From NCBI RefSeq assembly GCF_900107835.1, contig NZ_FNRG01000008.1:54060-118059 (forward strand): a stretch of 64,000 nucleotides of DNA, written 5' to 3'. A program made the position numbers and the translations under genes. Below the pieces are notes generated by a model. That model had not been told where the DNA came from. It worked only from the letters and a program-made list of their open reading frames with translations, and did not search any database. Each line of letters begins with the position of its first letter. Position 1 is the stretch's first letter. Source of the DNA: Oribacterium sp. KHPX15 (lineage in GTDB: Bacteria; Bacillota; Clostridia; Lachnospirales; Lachnospiraceae). Positions 51,283 through 61,018 of the stretch are shown in pieces.

Positions 51283-52959
51283 ATGGAACATATTAGTGAT
51301 GGTAGCTATGTTGAAGTCATCGCAACCGGACGTGTAGGTGAAGTAGTCAGCCGGAAGAAGTCCAATGTTATCGTTTCGTTCTACGACAAATCATTCATAC
51401 ATCCTGAAGATCTGACATTTAAAGAGCATGAACTGAAGGTTGTTGAGCTGCCGAAAATTAAGACATCAGAGCTCCGGGCGTTTGTGCGTGGAGACATTAG
51501 CCTTACTGAGATTTCTAATGGGACTAATCTGATCGATGACCGGGCAAAAAAGGATTCGGTGGAGTACAGGATCAGTACGGAGGACTTTTATGCCGGAGTT
51601 AAGCATTATACCGGAAAGACAGTGGACGAGGTCTTTCGTTGGATCGATACCATCATGCTACTGGTAGAGGATATGCATTTCCCTGAAGATATGAGCAGAC
51701 TGGTTGTTGATTCAGTTACGGAGAAGAATATTCTGGCATATGTCTTAGATGTGATGGATGAGCTTCATTGGGAGCTGTCCGACTCTGAACCTGATGATAT
51801 TTGTGAGGATGAACTGGCTCCATTTAATGATATCCTGGGAACCTGGGTGGAATCCGACGGGAAGGAGTATTCTGATTTCATAAAGCATGAGATCGCTACC
51901 CAGTACGATGACAATGATATCGACAAGCAGTCCGAGGCCACTCAGAAGCTGTTCAAGGAATGCCTGGACTACTGGTGTGATGTGAAGAAAGATCCCGGTT
52001 CCATACAGCGTAGAGGTTACTGCTATTACTGCGGAACGAAAATCTTCCCGAATGACTGGCTTAAGGCCCGGGATGCATTCGAGGAATATTATCAGATGAC
52101 CGGAGATGCTTCGGCCGCCAATACCCTCGGTTACATCTACTACTACGGAAGGTGTACCGGCGGCGTGCCTGAGTACGACAAGGCTTTTATGTATTTCAGC
52201 GTGGGCCATGCCTACTCTTACTTTGAGAGTACCTACAAGCTTGCCGATATGCTGGCTCACGGCTACGGAGTGGTCAAGGACGAGTATTCCGCAAACCATC
52301 TGTACTGGAAGGTTTATAAGCAGAACCTAAAGCGCTTTATGAAGGGCGATGACTGTAAATTTGCCGATGCAGCACTCCGCATGGGTAATGTATACAGAGA
52401 GGGCATCGGAGCTCAAGTTAATGCTGAAGCTGCTTACTATTACTACCTGCAGGCAGACTATGCCATCCGGAAGAGAATAGACCTGAACTTTTACGGGGAT
52501 ACCGTGGTCTTTAACAACATTCAGAAGGCCCTGGAAGAGACCCGGAAGGAGTTTGTAGATAAAGGACGGACTGTAAAGTTCTATTCTCCGGGCTGGACAA
52601 AGTGGACACTTATAAAGCATAGAAGATGCAGACTTACTATAAAGGAACTGAATGATGGTGTTCTGGCGCTGGATGCTACGCCGCTTAAGAGGAGAGATGA
52701 AGAAGCAGTGCCGCAGATGCTCATCACCGTGCCACGGGCGGATTACTGTGAGCTTAGAAAGAGTATAAGGATCAAGACTGCTCCGGAGGCGAGGTATGAG
52801 ATCTACAACGGGGAGTCGGAGATTGTTTTTGACAGCGTGGAGTATGACTGGAGTGAGAAGAAGACAAGCTTCTATCTTTATGATGAGCTGGTGGGGGAGA
52901 TTCAGACGGAATACTATGCCTTTACAGCTCCAACGAAGAAGAAATCCGAAACAACTTGA
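51283..52959 (+). CDS. Sel1-repeat (SLR/TPR-like) protein
   Basis: This 558-residue protein starts with a small beta domain (DGSYVEVIATGRVGEVVSRK), has a helical middle, a YCYYCGTKIF double-Cys spot, and then at least three Sel1-like repeats (ASAANTLGYIYYYGRCTGG; ESTYKLADMLAHGYGV; ADAALRMGNVYREGIGAQ). Sel1 repeats make protein-protein contacts. A beta-rich C-terminal domain follows. The Met at 51283 is chosen because the upstream frame overlaps the preceding gene and is unlike any domain. Confidence 0.8.
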   Translation: MEHISDGSYVEVIATGRVGEVVSRKKSNVIVSFYDKSFIHPEDLTFKEHELKVVELPKIKTSELRAFVRGDISLTEISNGTNLIDDRAKKDSVEYRISTEDFYAGVKHYTGKTVDEVFRWIDTIMLLVEDMHFPEDMSRLVVDSVTEKNILAYVLDVMDELHWELSDSEPDDICEDELAPFNDILGTWVESDGKEYSDFIKHEIATQYDDNDIDKQSEATQKLFKECLDYWCDVKKDPGSIQRRGYCYYCGTKIFPNDWLKARDAFEEYYQMTGDASAANTLGYIYYYGRCTGGVPEYDKAFMYFSVGHAYSYFESTYKLADMLAHGYGVVKDEYSANHLYWKVYKQNLKRFMKGDDCKFADAALRMGNVYREGIGAQVNAEAAYYYYLQADYAIRKRIDLNFYGDTVVFNNIQKALEETRKEFVDKGRTVKFYSPGWTKWTLIKHRRCRLTIKELNDGVLALDATPLKRRDEEAVPQMLITVPRADYCELRKSIRIKTAPEARYEIYNGESEIVFDSVEYDWSEKKTSFYLYDELVGEIQTEYYAFTAPTKKKSETT

Positions 52960-53020
52960 GACATCTGATACTGTTTTACCTCTGTATCACAAGTGAGTGA
53001 CAACTTATTTAAGTCATATA

Positions 53021-53057
53021 GTCACCAGAATCGGCAGCTTCGATTTCTGGTGGCTTT
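53021..53057 (+). terminator. Terminator after the Sel1 gene
   Basis: CCAGAATCG pairs with CGATTTCTGG over a GCAGCTT loop and is followed by TGGCTTTATA. From 53058 to 53333 the DNA is A+T-rich and shows no gene. Confidence 0.7.
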
Positions 53058-53333
53058 ATATATGGTGTAAAAAATTTACATGAACAGCATAATTAATCAT
53101 TATTATATAGCATCATGAATATAATGTTTTTTGCCGATAAAAATATTGGGTATATGCGAAAGATAAATTAAAAAAAGTCCTTTCTGTATAAATGGCATTG
53201 ATATATTTCTATGATTAATATTTTTTACTAAATGTTTATAAATAACGCTTTTACTTGGACATATAATGGCCAACCCGATCAGTATACTGCTTATAGGAGC
53301 ACTTAAATTGTTCATTGATAAGAGAGTATCTAT

Positions 53334-54284
53334 ATGTATGAGAATGACCAGAATAAAAGCAATCGAGTATTAACTATATATTCAGAACTTCTGAACGGAA
53401 AAATTTTAAATAAAAAAGATCTTGCAGAAAAGTTCCATGTAAATGAAAAGACGATACAGCGTGACCTTGAGGACATAAGGCTGTTTCTTGATGGTCAATT
53501 TGTAAGCGAAGATATTCATAACGATCTTATTTATGATTACAAATATCGGGGATACCGTTTCGAGCATATCGACAAAATGAAGTTTACAAATGATGAGATA
53601 CTTGCTATATGCAAGATTCTCCTTGACAGCCGAGCTTTTCGAAAAGACGACATGAAAACGATCCTTGCTAAACTACTGGACTGCTGTGTGCCGAAGGAAA
53701 GTCAGAAGATTGTGACAGGTCTTATTGGTAATGAAATATACCACTATATCCCTCCGACGCATAACAGTCATTTTCTCAATAAGATGTGGTCCATAGGTAC
53801 TGCAATTAGAGATGGTTTAAAAATTCAGTTTTTCTATAAAGGAATCCAAGGGAAAATTGGCCACGAACGGACAGTTAAACCCTTGGCAATAATGTTCTCT
53901 GAATACTATTTCTATTTAGCGGCTATTCTTGAGAATGTTAACCCCAAAAAACAATTTGAAAATCCTGATGACATAAATCCTACTATATATCGAATTGACA
54001 GAATAAATGGATTAAAAATAACTTCCGAACACTTTTTGATTCCATATAAAGACCGATTCGAAGAAGGCGAGTTCAGGAAAAGAATCCAGTTCATGTTCGG
54101 CGGAAAACTAAAAAGAGTCAAATTCGAATACACAGGGTATTCTTTAGAAGCAGTTTTGGATAGACTGCCAACAGCAAAGATTATCCGTGAAAATAACGGA
54201 AAGTATATAATTCAGGCAGAAGTATTTGGTGATGGGATAGATATGTGGCTGAAAAGTCAGGGCGAAAATGTAAAAATTATATAG
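53334..54284 (+). CDS. WYL-domain transcriptional regulator
   Basis: This 316-residue protein has an N-terminal winged helix-turn-helix (LLNGKILNKKDLAEKFHVNE followed by TIQRDLEDIRLFL) and a WYL domain (IRDGLKIQFFYKG; VKPLAIMFSEYYFYLAAI; YRIDRINGLKI), plus the WCX C-terminal extension. WYL proteins sense ligands such as nucleic acids or nucleotides and often control defence systems. It stands directly before the seven-gene cluster 54587-59293, with a 300-bp A+T-rich gap. Confidence 0.92.
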   Translation: MYENDQNKSNRVLTIYSELLNGKILNKKDLAEKFHVNEKTIQRDLEDIRLFLDGQFVSEDIHNDLIYDYKYRGYRFEHIDKMKFTNDEILAICKILLDSRAFRKDDMKTILAKLLDCCVPKESQKIVTGLIGNEIYHYIPPTHNSHFLNKMWSIGTAIRDGLKIQFFYKGIQGKIGHERTVKPLAIMFSEYYFYLAAILENVNPKKQFENPDDINPTIYRIDRINGLKITSEHFLIPYKDRFEEGEFRKRIQFMFGGKLKRVKFEYTGYSLEAVLDRLPTAKIIRENNGKYIIQAEVFGDGIDMWLKSQGENVKII

Positions 54285-54586
54285 TATAAGTGTACGAGAT
54301 ATGCTTTGACTGAAAAGGAAATATATTGATTGATGCCTTAAACTGCTATAAAAAGCAAAAAACAGACCTGAACAAATATAAGAGATATTGCCTAGTACAT
54401 CGAATAATAAGTATCTAGCACACTATGTGTTAACAAATCACTTAAATCTACGCTGTCAAAGTGAATATGATGTATAAAACACTTAATATATGCTGTACTA
54501 GTATCACCATACTTCTTTTTATCTTAAAATAAGCAAATTAGATTAATTGGTAAGTCATAACTAACATTTACTCAAGAGGTAAAATA
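54285..54586 (+). promoter_or_regulatory. A+T-rich control region of the WYL-associated cluster
   Basis: This gap has no gene. It contains repeated (C)TAGTAC/GTACTAG and ACACTT(A)AAT-like strings (54391-54510) that could be operator sites for the WYL regulator. No exact promoter was fixed. Confidence 0.35.
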
Positions 54587-55432
54587 ATGTTTAATGCCGG
54601 ATATAAAAAAGAAGCTTTAAAGGCTTACGAACGTGCAGGAAAGGAATATAAGAAACAATTTGATACAACGGTAGAAAGCTGCGAAAAACTATATGAGAAA
54701 AAGAAAAATGCTGTAAATATTCTTCTAGACTACGAAAACTATATTAACTCTCTAGCAAATAAACCAAAGTATATTGAGAAAAAGAAAAGTGAGATCTCTG
54801 TTCGTAGAAAGGAATTTGAAAAAGAAATAGAAAAGATTAATCTTGAAAGCAAGAAAGCAAATACAGTCAGTCAAAATGTTGCAGGAGCAGGTGCATTGGC
54901 AGGAGTGGGTGTTGCCACTTTTGGACCAACAGCAGCCATGGGTGTAGCCACAACATTCGGTACAGCATCTACAGGAACAGCTATTGCAACTTTGTCTGGG
55001 GTGGCTCAAACTAATGCTGCTCTGGCTTGGCTCGGTGGTGGAGCATTAACAGCAGGTGGTGGCGGAATGGCCGCAGGACAAGCCCTGTTAGCTTTAGCTG
55101 GACCAGCTGGTTGGGCTATAGGTGGAGCAGCCTTGATAGGTGGTGGTTTATTGGCAAATAGCAAAAATAAAAAAATTGCTGCAGAAGCCGAAAAACATAC
55201 CAAAGAAATAAAAGCAGAAACTATCAATATACAAAAGACCAACAGCAAGGTGTGTGCTGAAATCAAGGCAATTGATCAATTAAATTCTGGAGTAAAGTCT
55301 GTATTAAAATCATTGAGGACATTGGAATATAATAATTACAAGATGTTCTCTGATAGCGATAAGGATACATTGATGATGATGATAAATTCTGCGGAAGCAC
55401 TTTCAAAAAGAATTGGAGTGAAAATTGTTTGA
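54587..55432 (+). CDS. Glycine-zipper membrane protein
   Basis: The 281-residue protein has an N-terminal coiled-coil half (GYKKEALKAYERAGKEYKKQ... to ~100), then a long Gly/Ala-rich hydrophobic region (~100-195: VAGAGALAGVGVATFGPTAA; GWAIGGAALIGGGLLANS) and a C-terminal helical part. Such glycine zippers insert into membranes and occur in pore-forming effectors. A CAAGAGG site precedes the start. Its stop overlaps the start of the next gene. Confidence 0.65.
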   Translation: MFNAGYKKEALKAYERAGKEYKKQFDTTVESCEKLYEKKKNAVNILLDYENYINSLANKPKYIEKKKSEISVRRKEFEKEIEKINLESKKANTVSQNVAGAGALAGVGVATFGPTAAMGVATTFGTASTGTAIATLSGVAQTNAALAWLGGGALTAGGGGMAAGQALLALAGPAGWAIGGAALIGGGLLANSKNKKIAAEAEKHTKEIKAETINIQKTNSKVCAEIKAIDQLNSGVKSVLKSLRTLEYNNYKMFSDSDKDTLMMMINSAEALSKRIGVKIV

Positions 55433-56823
55433 TCGATAACGAACCATATATACCTACATCATTAGATATAAATGATTGGCAAACAGCAAAATGTGATAAA
55501 TATGATTTTATGATTGCAGCCTTCTGTGGAGGCGTGGCAGGTCTCATTGATGTTTTTTTTGTTGGGGATCCATTAACTAGTAAGTTAGGTAAATCCATGG
55601 ATAAGGTTGCCGATGGATTTACTAAGAAGGCAGCTCAGATGTTTTGGATAAAAGATCCCAGACAATCTGGAAAACCTAAAAAAATGCCTCAGACATTAGA
55701 GCAATGTATAAGTTATTTAGAACAAGCATTTCCTGTTAACTATGATGCTCGATATTCGAAAGACCTTATGGTTAAAGATGGTGTTCTTGCTAGGATGCGT
55801 CCTTCCAATCATCATTTAATGTCGTTGGCACATAGCCCTGATCCTATAGGACTGATTTTCTCAATAATAGACCAGTTCATGGGCTATGCAACATTTATTG
55901 ACAATGGAAAATTAATTCATGTAATCCCTAAAAAAACATCCGGAGCAATTCCATATTTGCAAGGAACAACACTACCATCAATGCTTTTTTGTGGTTTTGT
56001 GAATTGGATTGGACATCTCATGTCTGACCTTGTGGGATCATCTTCAACACGTAAAGAAGGAAAAACAGGCAGAGGAGCAGGAATACCTATGCCGTTTTAC
56101 GAATTATTCTTGTTCTGTGATTTTGGGAATATAGATGGAAAAACTTTCTCAAATATTATGGTAAAAGTATTTGAAGAAGGGTACGATACAAGATTTGCAA
56201 CTACAATGGCAATCCCTGTCATCATGGAAGAATTGATGATTAAAGTTATCTGGGTTGTTAGACAGAAATATATTAGAAAAAAAAGCTGGAATCAAAGTTA
56301 TCCAACAAAAGATCACACAGACCTTAGAATCATGCTGATAGTTGGAAATAGCACGTTATGTATTATTGATGGAGCCGATTCAGCCCTTCATGGTATTGTA
56401 GATGGAGGATTTAATATTGTAAGTTTTGTTTGTCATTTGAATATTGTCGGTTGGATGCGTCTTATAACTTTAGTATTAAGTGAATTAAAAATAAGGTATG
56501 GTCCAGTTCTTGATCTTGTAATTCGTGAGTTTATTGATAATTCAATGGCTGCCGTAAAGACTCCAGCAGAAAAGAAACTTATTTATGATTTTAATCAAAG
56601 ATTAGAGGAATACCAAGATCAGCTTGATATACTGTTTATAGAGTATACTCAAATAATTGAAAAAGAATATCAAGAACTATATTTTGAACTCAAAGAAACA
56701 TTTGATGATAATAATACTTCTCAAGGTCGTGCTGAACACTCTATCACACTCGCGGAGATTTCCGGAGTAGAAAAGAGCAGAATTGTAGTAAGTCGACAAC
56801 AAGTAGATGAATTCTTTAGTTAG
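55429..56823 (+). CDS. Unknown 464-residue protein with hydrophobic segments
   Basis: The start is probably the TTG at 55429, overlapping the previous stop (TTGA) with GGAG upstream. Hydrophobic stretches (FMIAAFCGGVAGLIDVFFVG; IMLIVGNSTLCIIDGADSAL; IVSFVCHLNIVGWMRLITLV) alternate with polar parts (FGNIDGKTFSNIMVKVF). The C terminus (from ~400) is helical. I do not recognise the family. It seems designed to work with the glycine-zipper protein and the TerB-like protein around it. Confidence 0.6.
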   Translation: MIDNEPYIPTSLDINDWQTAKCDKYDFMIAAFCGGVAGLIDVFFVGDPLTSKLGKSMDKVADGFTKKAAQMFWIKDPRQSGKPKKMPQTLEQCISYLEQAFPVNYDARYSKDLMVKDGVLARMRPSNHHLMSLAHSPDPIGLIFSIIDQFMGYATFIDNGKLIHVIPKKTSGAIPYLQGTTLPSMLFCGFVNWIGHLMSDLVGSSSTRKEGKTGRGAGIPMPFYELFLFCDFGNIDGKTFSNIMVKVFEEGYDTRFATTMAIPVIMEELMIKVIWVVRQKYIRKKSWNQSYPTKDHTDLRIMLIVGNSTLCIIDGADSALHGIVDGGFNIVSFVCHLNIVGWMRLITLVLSELKIRYGPVLDLVIREFIDNSMAAVKTPAEKKLIYDFNQRLEEYQDQLDILFIEYTQIIEKEYQELYFELKETFDDNNTSQGRAEHSITLAEISGVEKSRIVVSRQQVDEFFS

Positions 56824-56833
56824 GAGGTTTTTT

Positions 56834-57226
56834 ATGTTTTTGAATTCTATGAATAGTGATGAAAAAGAAGCTTTTTTAGAACTTGCATATAAGTTGGCTC
56901 AGGTCGATGGTAATTATTCTAAAGATGAAGAAGACATAATTAATAGTTATAAAGCAGAGCTCAACATCAAGAATGTTGGTGATACGAGGAGTGTTGACGA
57001 GTTGATTGATTTCTTCGCTACTAGAAATGAGCCGGTTAAGAAGATTATACTTTTTGAATTATACGGAATGATATGTGCAGACTCTAAGATAGAGAAATCA
57101 GAAACAGAAATGTTTGATAAACTTAAAAGCAAGTTTGACGTTTCAGATGAAATTATCAAACGAATAACTGAGGTCGCAGATGAATTACAGACTGTGTACG
57201 ATAAATTATATGACGTTTTGGCATAG
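56834..57226 (+). CDS. TerB-like protein
   Basis: This 130-residue all-helical protein matches the TerB/DjlA-N pattern: EAFLELAYKLAQVDGNYSKD, an acidic metal-site start, and the second half IILFELYGMICADSKIEKSE. TerB domains bind metal at the membrane and occur in stress and conflict systems. An AGGAGG site sets the Met at 56834. It ends the first three-gene part of the cluster. Confidence 0.75.
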   Translation: MFLNSMNSDEKEAFLELAYKLAQVDGNYSKDEEDIINSYKAELNIKNVGDTRSVDELIDFFATRNEPVKKIILFELYGMICADSKIEKSETEMFDKLKSKFDVSDEIIKRITEVADELQTVYDKLYDVLA

Positions 57227-57504
57227 AGTAATTTTGACTATAGGTCACATTTTTCTTTTGATGGTTTACGCTATTAAATGTGTAAAGTTTGTTTTGTTAT
57301 CAAAAATGCAAATAGAAATGATGTTAATATTGTGGATCAAGAAAATCCTAATGTAAATTGCAACGAAGCCAAAATATTATTCATTAAATTAACACTTATA
57401 GAATGATATAAAAAACAATTAATCAAAATCATCATCTAGTAGTATTACAACAGTGAATTAAGCAACAAACCTTTAATTATAATCATTAACAGGAGGGCAC
57501 AAAA

Positions 57505-57852
57505 ATGTTTTGTAAAAATTGCCGTTCACAAATAGAAGATAATAGTGAAATTTGCCCTATTTGTGGAGTTAGACAGTTTGATGACATAGATATTAACTAT
57601 GAAGATACAGTATATGAAGATAATATAAGAGACAAAGTATTTAATGATGATATTAAGACAGAAGTATCAGATTATAAAAATGAAATACTTGAAGAAGTGA
57701 TATCACCTAATATTAGAAAAATAAAAAAAGCCATAAAAAAACAAGTTAAGAAAATAATAGATGAAACTACAGAAGAGTTATTAGACAAAACAGGAATACA
57801 AAAAACTCCTGTCCTTAAAAAGGCGTTTAAAAAAATCAGAAAAAAAAAGTAA
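57505..57852 (+). CDS. Zinc-ribbon protein with coiled tail
   Basis: Residues 1-22 are a zinc ribbon (CKNCRSQIEDNSEICPICG, two CxxC pairs). A Lys-rich helical tail follows (KIKKAIKKQVKKIIDET ... KKAFKKIRKKK). 115 residues, very basic C terminus. An AGGAGGG site precedes the start. It lies 15 bases before a second zinc-ribbon gene. Confidence 0.75.
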   Translation: MFCKNCRSQIEDNSEICPICGVRQFDDIDINYEDTVYEDNIRDKVFNDDIKTEVSDYKNEILEEVISPNIRKIKKAIKKQVKKIIDETTEELLDKTGIQKTPVLKKAFKKIRKKK

Positions 57853-57867
57853 TATAGAGGTCATAGG

Positions 57868-58773
57868 ATGAAATGTAAAATATGCGGAAAAGATACTGCT
57901 AATGACGGAAAATACTGTCAAAATTGTGGCAGTGAACTAGATAATAAATATATATCTATATCATCATTTAAGGACTATTTATATTCAAATAATTCAGATA
58001 GTTCTTTTAAAGAGTATTGTTTTAAATACCTTGAAAATAATACTCCACCAAAGATTTCCGTAGAACTGTCCAGAGTAAATAAATCTATTGATTTAAATGA
58101 CATCATTGAGGAGGATAGTTATGGAAACATAAAAATCAATATTCCCAAAGATGATTATGAATCGATGGTTAAATTTTTTTGTGCATGTGCATTAAATGAA
58201 TTAGATTCTATTCATAATGAAATTAATAGTATTGCAGAAAAAATGCATGATGAATATGTAAGTGATGTTAAGGCATGTTTTGATATGTATGAAAATGCTG
58301 AAGCTAAAAAAGATTTAACTTCAAGGTATGATTTACTACAAAGTATTGATTCTAAATTAATAGATGCGATTCGACAAATCAAAACCGAAATAGAACAGAT
58401 GACGGCCTTTTTTAGCAAGCTTCCTAAAAGTACTTTAAAGAAATTGTTTTGTGGAATTCAACAATCTACTGCAGATCAAAACGTTAATATTTTGAATGAA
58501 AACATCCATATTTACTGTGCAGCTATTAAATTAATCATATTGGTTCAAGCAAATTTAGGCGAATTTGATGAAATGATGTTGACTGAAAAAAGAGAGTCAG
58601 AATATATTCAATCATTAAGGAATAAATATGGATATGAGAGATATTTAAGTTATGGAGGAAGATCTGCAACTATAAGTAATAATCATTTTTTAATAACATC
58701 AAAAGATTTAAGTTATATTTCCGATGTTTTATTTAACGAAAAATCATTGATTATCAAGGAGGATGAATCATGA
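57868..58773 (+). CDS. Zinc-ribbon protein with helical domain
   Basis: This 301-residue protein starts with a second zinc ribbon (CKICGKDTANDGKYCQNCG) and then a long, mostly helical body (DSIHNEINSIAEKMHDEYVS; LIDAIRQIKTEIEQMTAFFS) with no recognised domain. Ile/Lys/Asn-rich, as expected for this A+T-rich block. It overlaps the next gene by four bases (ATGA). Confidence 0.65.
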   Translation: MKCKICGKDTANDGKYCQNCGSELDNKYISISSFKDYLYSNNSDSSFKEYCFKYLENNTPPKISVELSRVNKSIDLNDIIEEDSYGNIKINIPKDDYESMVKFFCACALNELDSIHNEINSIAEKMHDEYVSDVKACFDMYENAEAKKDLTSRYDLLQSIDSKLIDAIRQIKTEIEQMTAFFSKLPKSTLKKLFCGIQQSTADQNVNILNENIHIYCAAIKLIILVQANLGEFDEMMLTEKRESEYIQSLRNKYGYERYLSYGGRSATISNNHFLITSKDLSYISDVLFNEKSLIIKEDES

Positions 58774-59036
58774 ATGATAATATAAACAAGAACGACACAA
58801 ATGATCCAGGTTTAATCGATCAAAACACAAACGATACTATAATTAATGATATTAGTTCTGAAAATAGAAATTGGAAAAAAGCTACAATGGCTGTAATCGG
58901 AGGTGCAGTTGGTATATTAATTTCAGCTGTAGCGTTTGCTGTTAGCATCAAAGAAGGTAAAGAACCTGAGTATGTGACTAAAGGTAAATGGGGAGATTGG
59001 GAATTACGCAAAAAAAATAATGATTCTGATATATAA
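58770..59036 (+). CDS. Small single-pass membrane protein
   Basis: An Asn/Asp-rich N terminus (~40 residues) precedes one hydrophobic helix (ATMAVIGGAVGILISAVAFA) and a short polar tail ending KWGDWELRKK. 88 residues. A GGAGG site lies at the end of the zinc-ribbon gene. Confidence 0.65.
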   Translation: MNDNINKNDTNDPGLIDQNTNDTIINDISSENRNWKKATMAVIGGAVGILISAVAFAVSIKEGKEPEYVTKGKWGDWELRKKNNDSDI

Positions 59037-59047
59037 TAGGTGATTTT

Positions 59048-59293
59048 ATGAAGAATAGAGATGAATTAAAAGCTCTTTTAGATGATGATGTAATAACTCA
59101 GTCCGAATATGATGAGTTAAATAAAAGGATTTTAAATAAAAAAAGCAAAAGAGAAAAACTTAGAATACCTAATATACTTAAATTAATTATAATTGCTATT
59201 ATTATAAATATTATTTTTTCAATAGTTCGTCGATTATGGAAAATTTACAAATTTTATAAGGATTTACCTGATATTTTAAAGGTTTTCCGTTAA
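59048..59293 (+). CDS. SHOCT-like membrane protein
   Basis: The 81-residue protein begins with a SHOCT-like helical hairpin (ELKALLDDDVITQSEYDELN, the pattern L..G.IT..EF...K) and then a hydrophobic helix (ILKLIIIAIIINIIFSIVRR). SHOCT domains multimerise and often sit in membrane proteins. It is the last gene of the cluster. Confidence 0.7.
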   Translation: MKNRDELKALLDDDVITQSEYDELNKRILNKKSKREKLRIPNILKLIIIAIIINIIFSIVRRLWKIYKFYKDLPDILKVFR

Positions 59294-59580
59294 GTGCAGT
59301 TTACGGAGCCTGGCGGTCGCCATTCCGTTTTCGAACGGTCGGTTTCCGAAGCATAACGGCCATACTTAACCGCTTAGATATGAATGCCAGTATTGATCTG
59401 GGCAGTCAAGGACAAGCTTTGTGCTACGCATACTTGACTGCCCAGACCAATACCGGTTAATGGTAATTAAGCGATTAAGGATAGGAATACTTCCCCTGTG
59501 GCTGTTAGGTCCAGAATACGGCCGTTTGGTGTCGTAAACTTGGCCGTTGAGGTTCGTAATATGCATTAAGGATTAAATAC
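59290..59580. repeat. Large structured non-coding element
   Basis: A central hairpin (CCAGTATTGATCTGGGCAG with CTGCCCAGACCAATACCGG, 59386-59458) is nested in further inverted repeats (TTAACCGCTTA with TTAAGCGATTAA; outer arms with AACGGCC/GGCCGTT). There is no reading frame. It may be a folded RNA or the end of a mobile element. Confidence 0.7.
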
Positions 59581-59846
59581 AACAATCTATCCATTGAAAA
59601 GGTGATTATCTTGTGAACATAATATTCTAAAGCCTCACTTTTATATATATGAGTGGGGTTTGTGATAGATTGCAAAAAAATAAAAGCTTGTTGATTTATC
59701 TGGTTTTATTAAATACTAACTGTGAAATCCTTGGTTCAAAAGCTTCTAGTATTATTAATGACAGTATTAATATGAATTATTACTTGAAGGGAGCATATAT
59801 CATGATTGTTCAACCATTCATTATCAAGAAATAGATAGATAAAATT

Positions 59847-59969
59847 ATGAATAGAATCAATAATCTTGAGAATAGTAAAATAACGGGTTCCGAAAATGAA
59901 AAGACACTTTTAGATAAAGAAATAGAATCTTTGATGAAAAATCTTTTGCTAATGAGTATTAAGGCCTAG
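59847..59969 (+). CDS. Possible 40-residue ORF
   Basis: MNRINNLENSKITGSENEKT... ending SIKA-stop, helical and Asn/Lys/Glu-rich. No good ribosome site is visible. It may be the 3' remnant of a longer gene; the gap 59581-59846 shows nothing convincing. Confidence 0.25.
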   Translation: MNRINNLENSKITGSENEKTLLDKEIESLMKNLLLMSIKA

Positions 59970-59992
59970 ATCAAACATATAGGAAGTTTCTT

Positions 59993-60979
59993 ATGGATAT
60001 TTATTCATTTATAAACTCAAAAGATATTCGAGATCACTTACAGAGCATCAACTACCGATTTAATTCTCTGGAAACTGCCTGGCTAATATATCAATGCCAT
60101 AGATTGTCCTATAAAGAGAAAAAAATGCTGTGGCAAGAACTTATACAGATTATGCCAAACTGCACTTTGCCACAGAGAAGCTACGAAACAGAAACTAAAA
60201 GCCTTCATGAAAGCATCCGGCGCTATATTGAGATATTTGATCAAAAGATAAAATTATTCTTAAATAATGCACCGGATCATAAAAACGTCTATATGTACAG
60301 TTATCGGTACGGGTCTTATGAAAAGGAAAGGACTGAAGATTATTATGCGATTTTTCCATCTTTGAAGTTATGTCTTGCTGATTTTCAAGAAGAGTCTGAG
60401 GATGGAGATGAAGTTCTCTCATATAAAATCAAAAAACAATCTCTTGATAATCCATATCATTACATAGAGGTAACATATCGTAGTGATGGACAAATACTTG
60501 ATATATACGAGAATCCCGATGAATATAATCCTATCCCGAATTTTTTTGAGGAACTCTACTTGGAATTCCCAACACCTTTTGAAAAGGGGGATATCCTTTG
60601 GATTCCAAATTACAAAGGCGTTTTTGATCGATATTGTGACGAGCGCTTTGTATTAAAATATTTATGTACTTGGGATTCTCCGGATGTAGATAAAACCTAC
60701 AGGGATAACACTGATATGAATGGCATTGTATACATGGCGTTCCCTAATTACGGAATAGATTACGATCACCCATATAATTATATGGATTATGAGTTCTATA
60801 GAGAGCCATTAAAACCGGAAGAGGAATTTTTGAAAGTACTCAGCAATTATATGAAAGGGAAATTTGATGTTGAAGTTCTTCTAAGGGTTTTCAGGAAGAA
60901 ATACCTGGAACAAGTCCTTGCTAATGATACTACAATCAGTTGGTGGGATTATTCGACGCAGGCAATTGAAAGGGAATGA
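59993..60979 (+). CDS. Unknown 328-residue protein (paralog A)
   Basis: The protein opens with FINSKDIRDHLQSINYRFNS and AAWLIYQCHRLSY-like ETAWLIYQCHRLSYKEKKML, then a Tyr-rich middle (HKNVYMYSYRYGSYEKERTE), a WIPNYKG spot and a C-terminal FDVEVLLRVFRKKYL. I do not recognise a named family. The gene at 61019 is a paralog with the same opening. No membrane segments. Confidence 0.65.
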   Translation: MDIYSFINSKDIRDHLQSINYRFNSLETAWLIYQCHRLSYKEKKMLWQELIQIMPNCTLPQRSYETETKSLHESIRRYIEIFDQKIKLFLNNAPDHKNVYMYSYRYGSYEKERTEDYYAIFPSLKLCLADFQEESEDGDEVLSYKIKKQSLDNPYHYIEVTYRSDGQILDIYENPDEYNPIPNFFEELYLEFPTPFEKGDILWIPNYKGVFDRYCDERFVLKYLCTWDSPDVDKTYRDNTDMNGIVYMAFPNYGIDYDHPYNYMDYEFYREPLKPEEEFLKVLSNYMKGKFDVEVLLRVFRKKYLEQVLANDTTISWWDYSTQAIERE

Positions 60980-61018
60980 ATAAAATATTTTTATCATCCC
61001 GAAATAAAGGAATATACA

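Noticed and set aside
59649..59834. 61-codon plus-strand ORF
   Set aside because: No ribosome site and no homology in very A+T-rich DNA where such frames are common.
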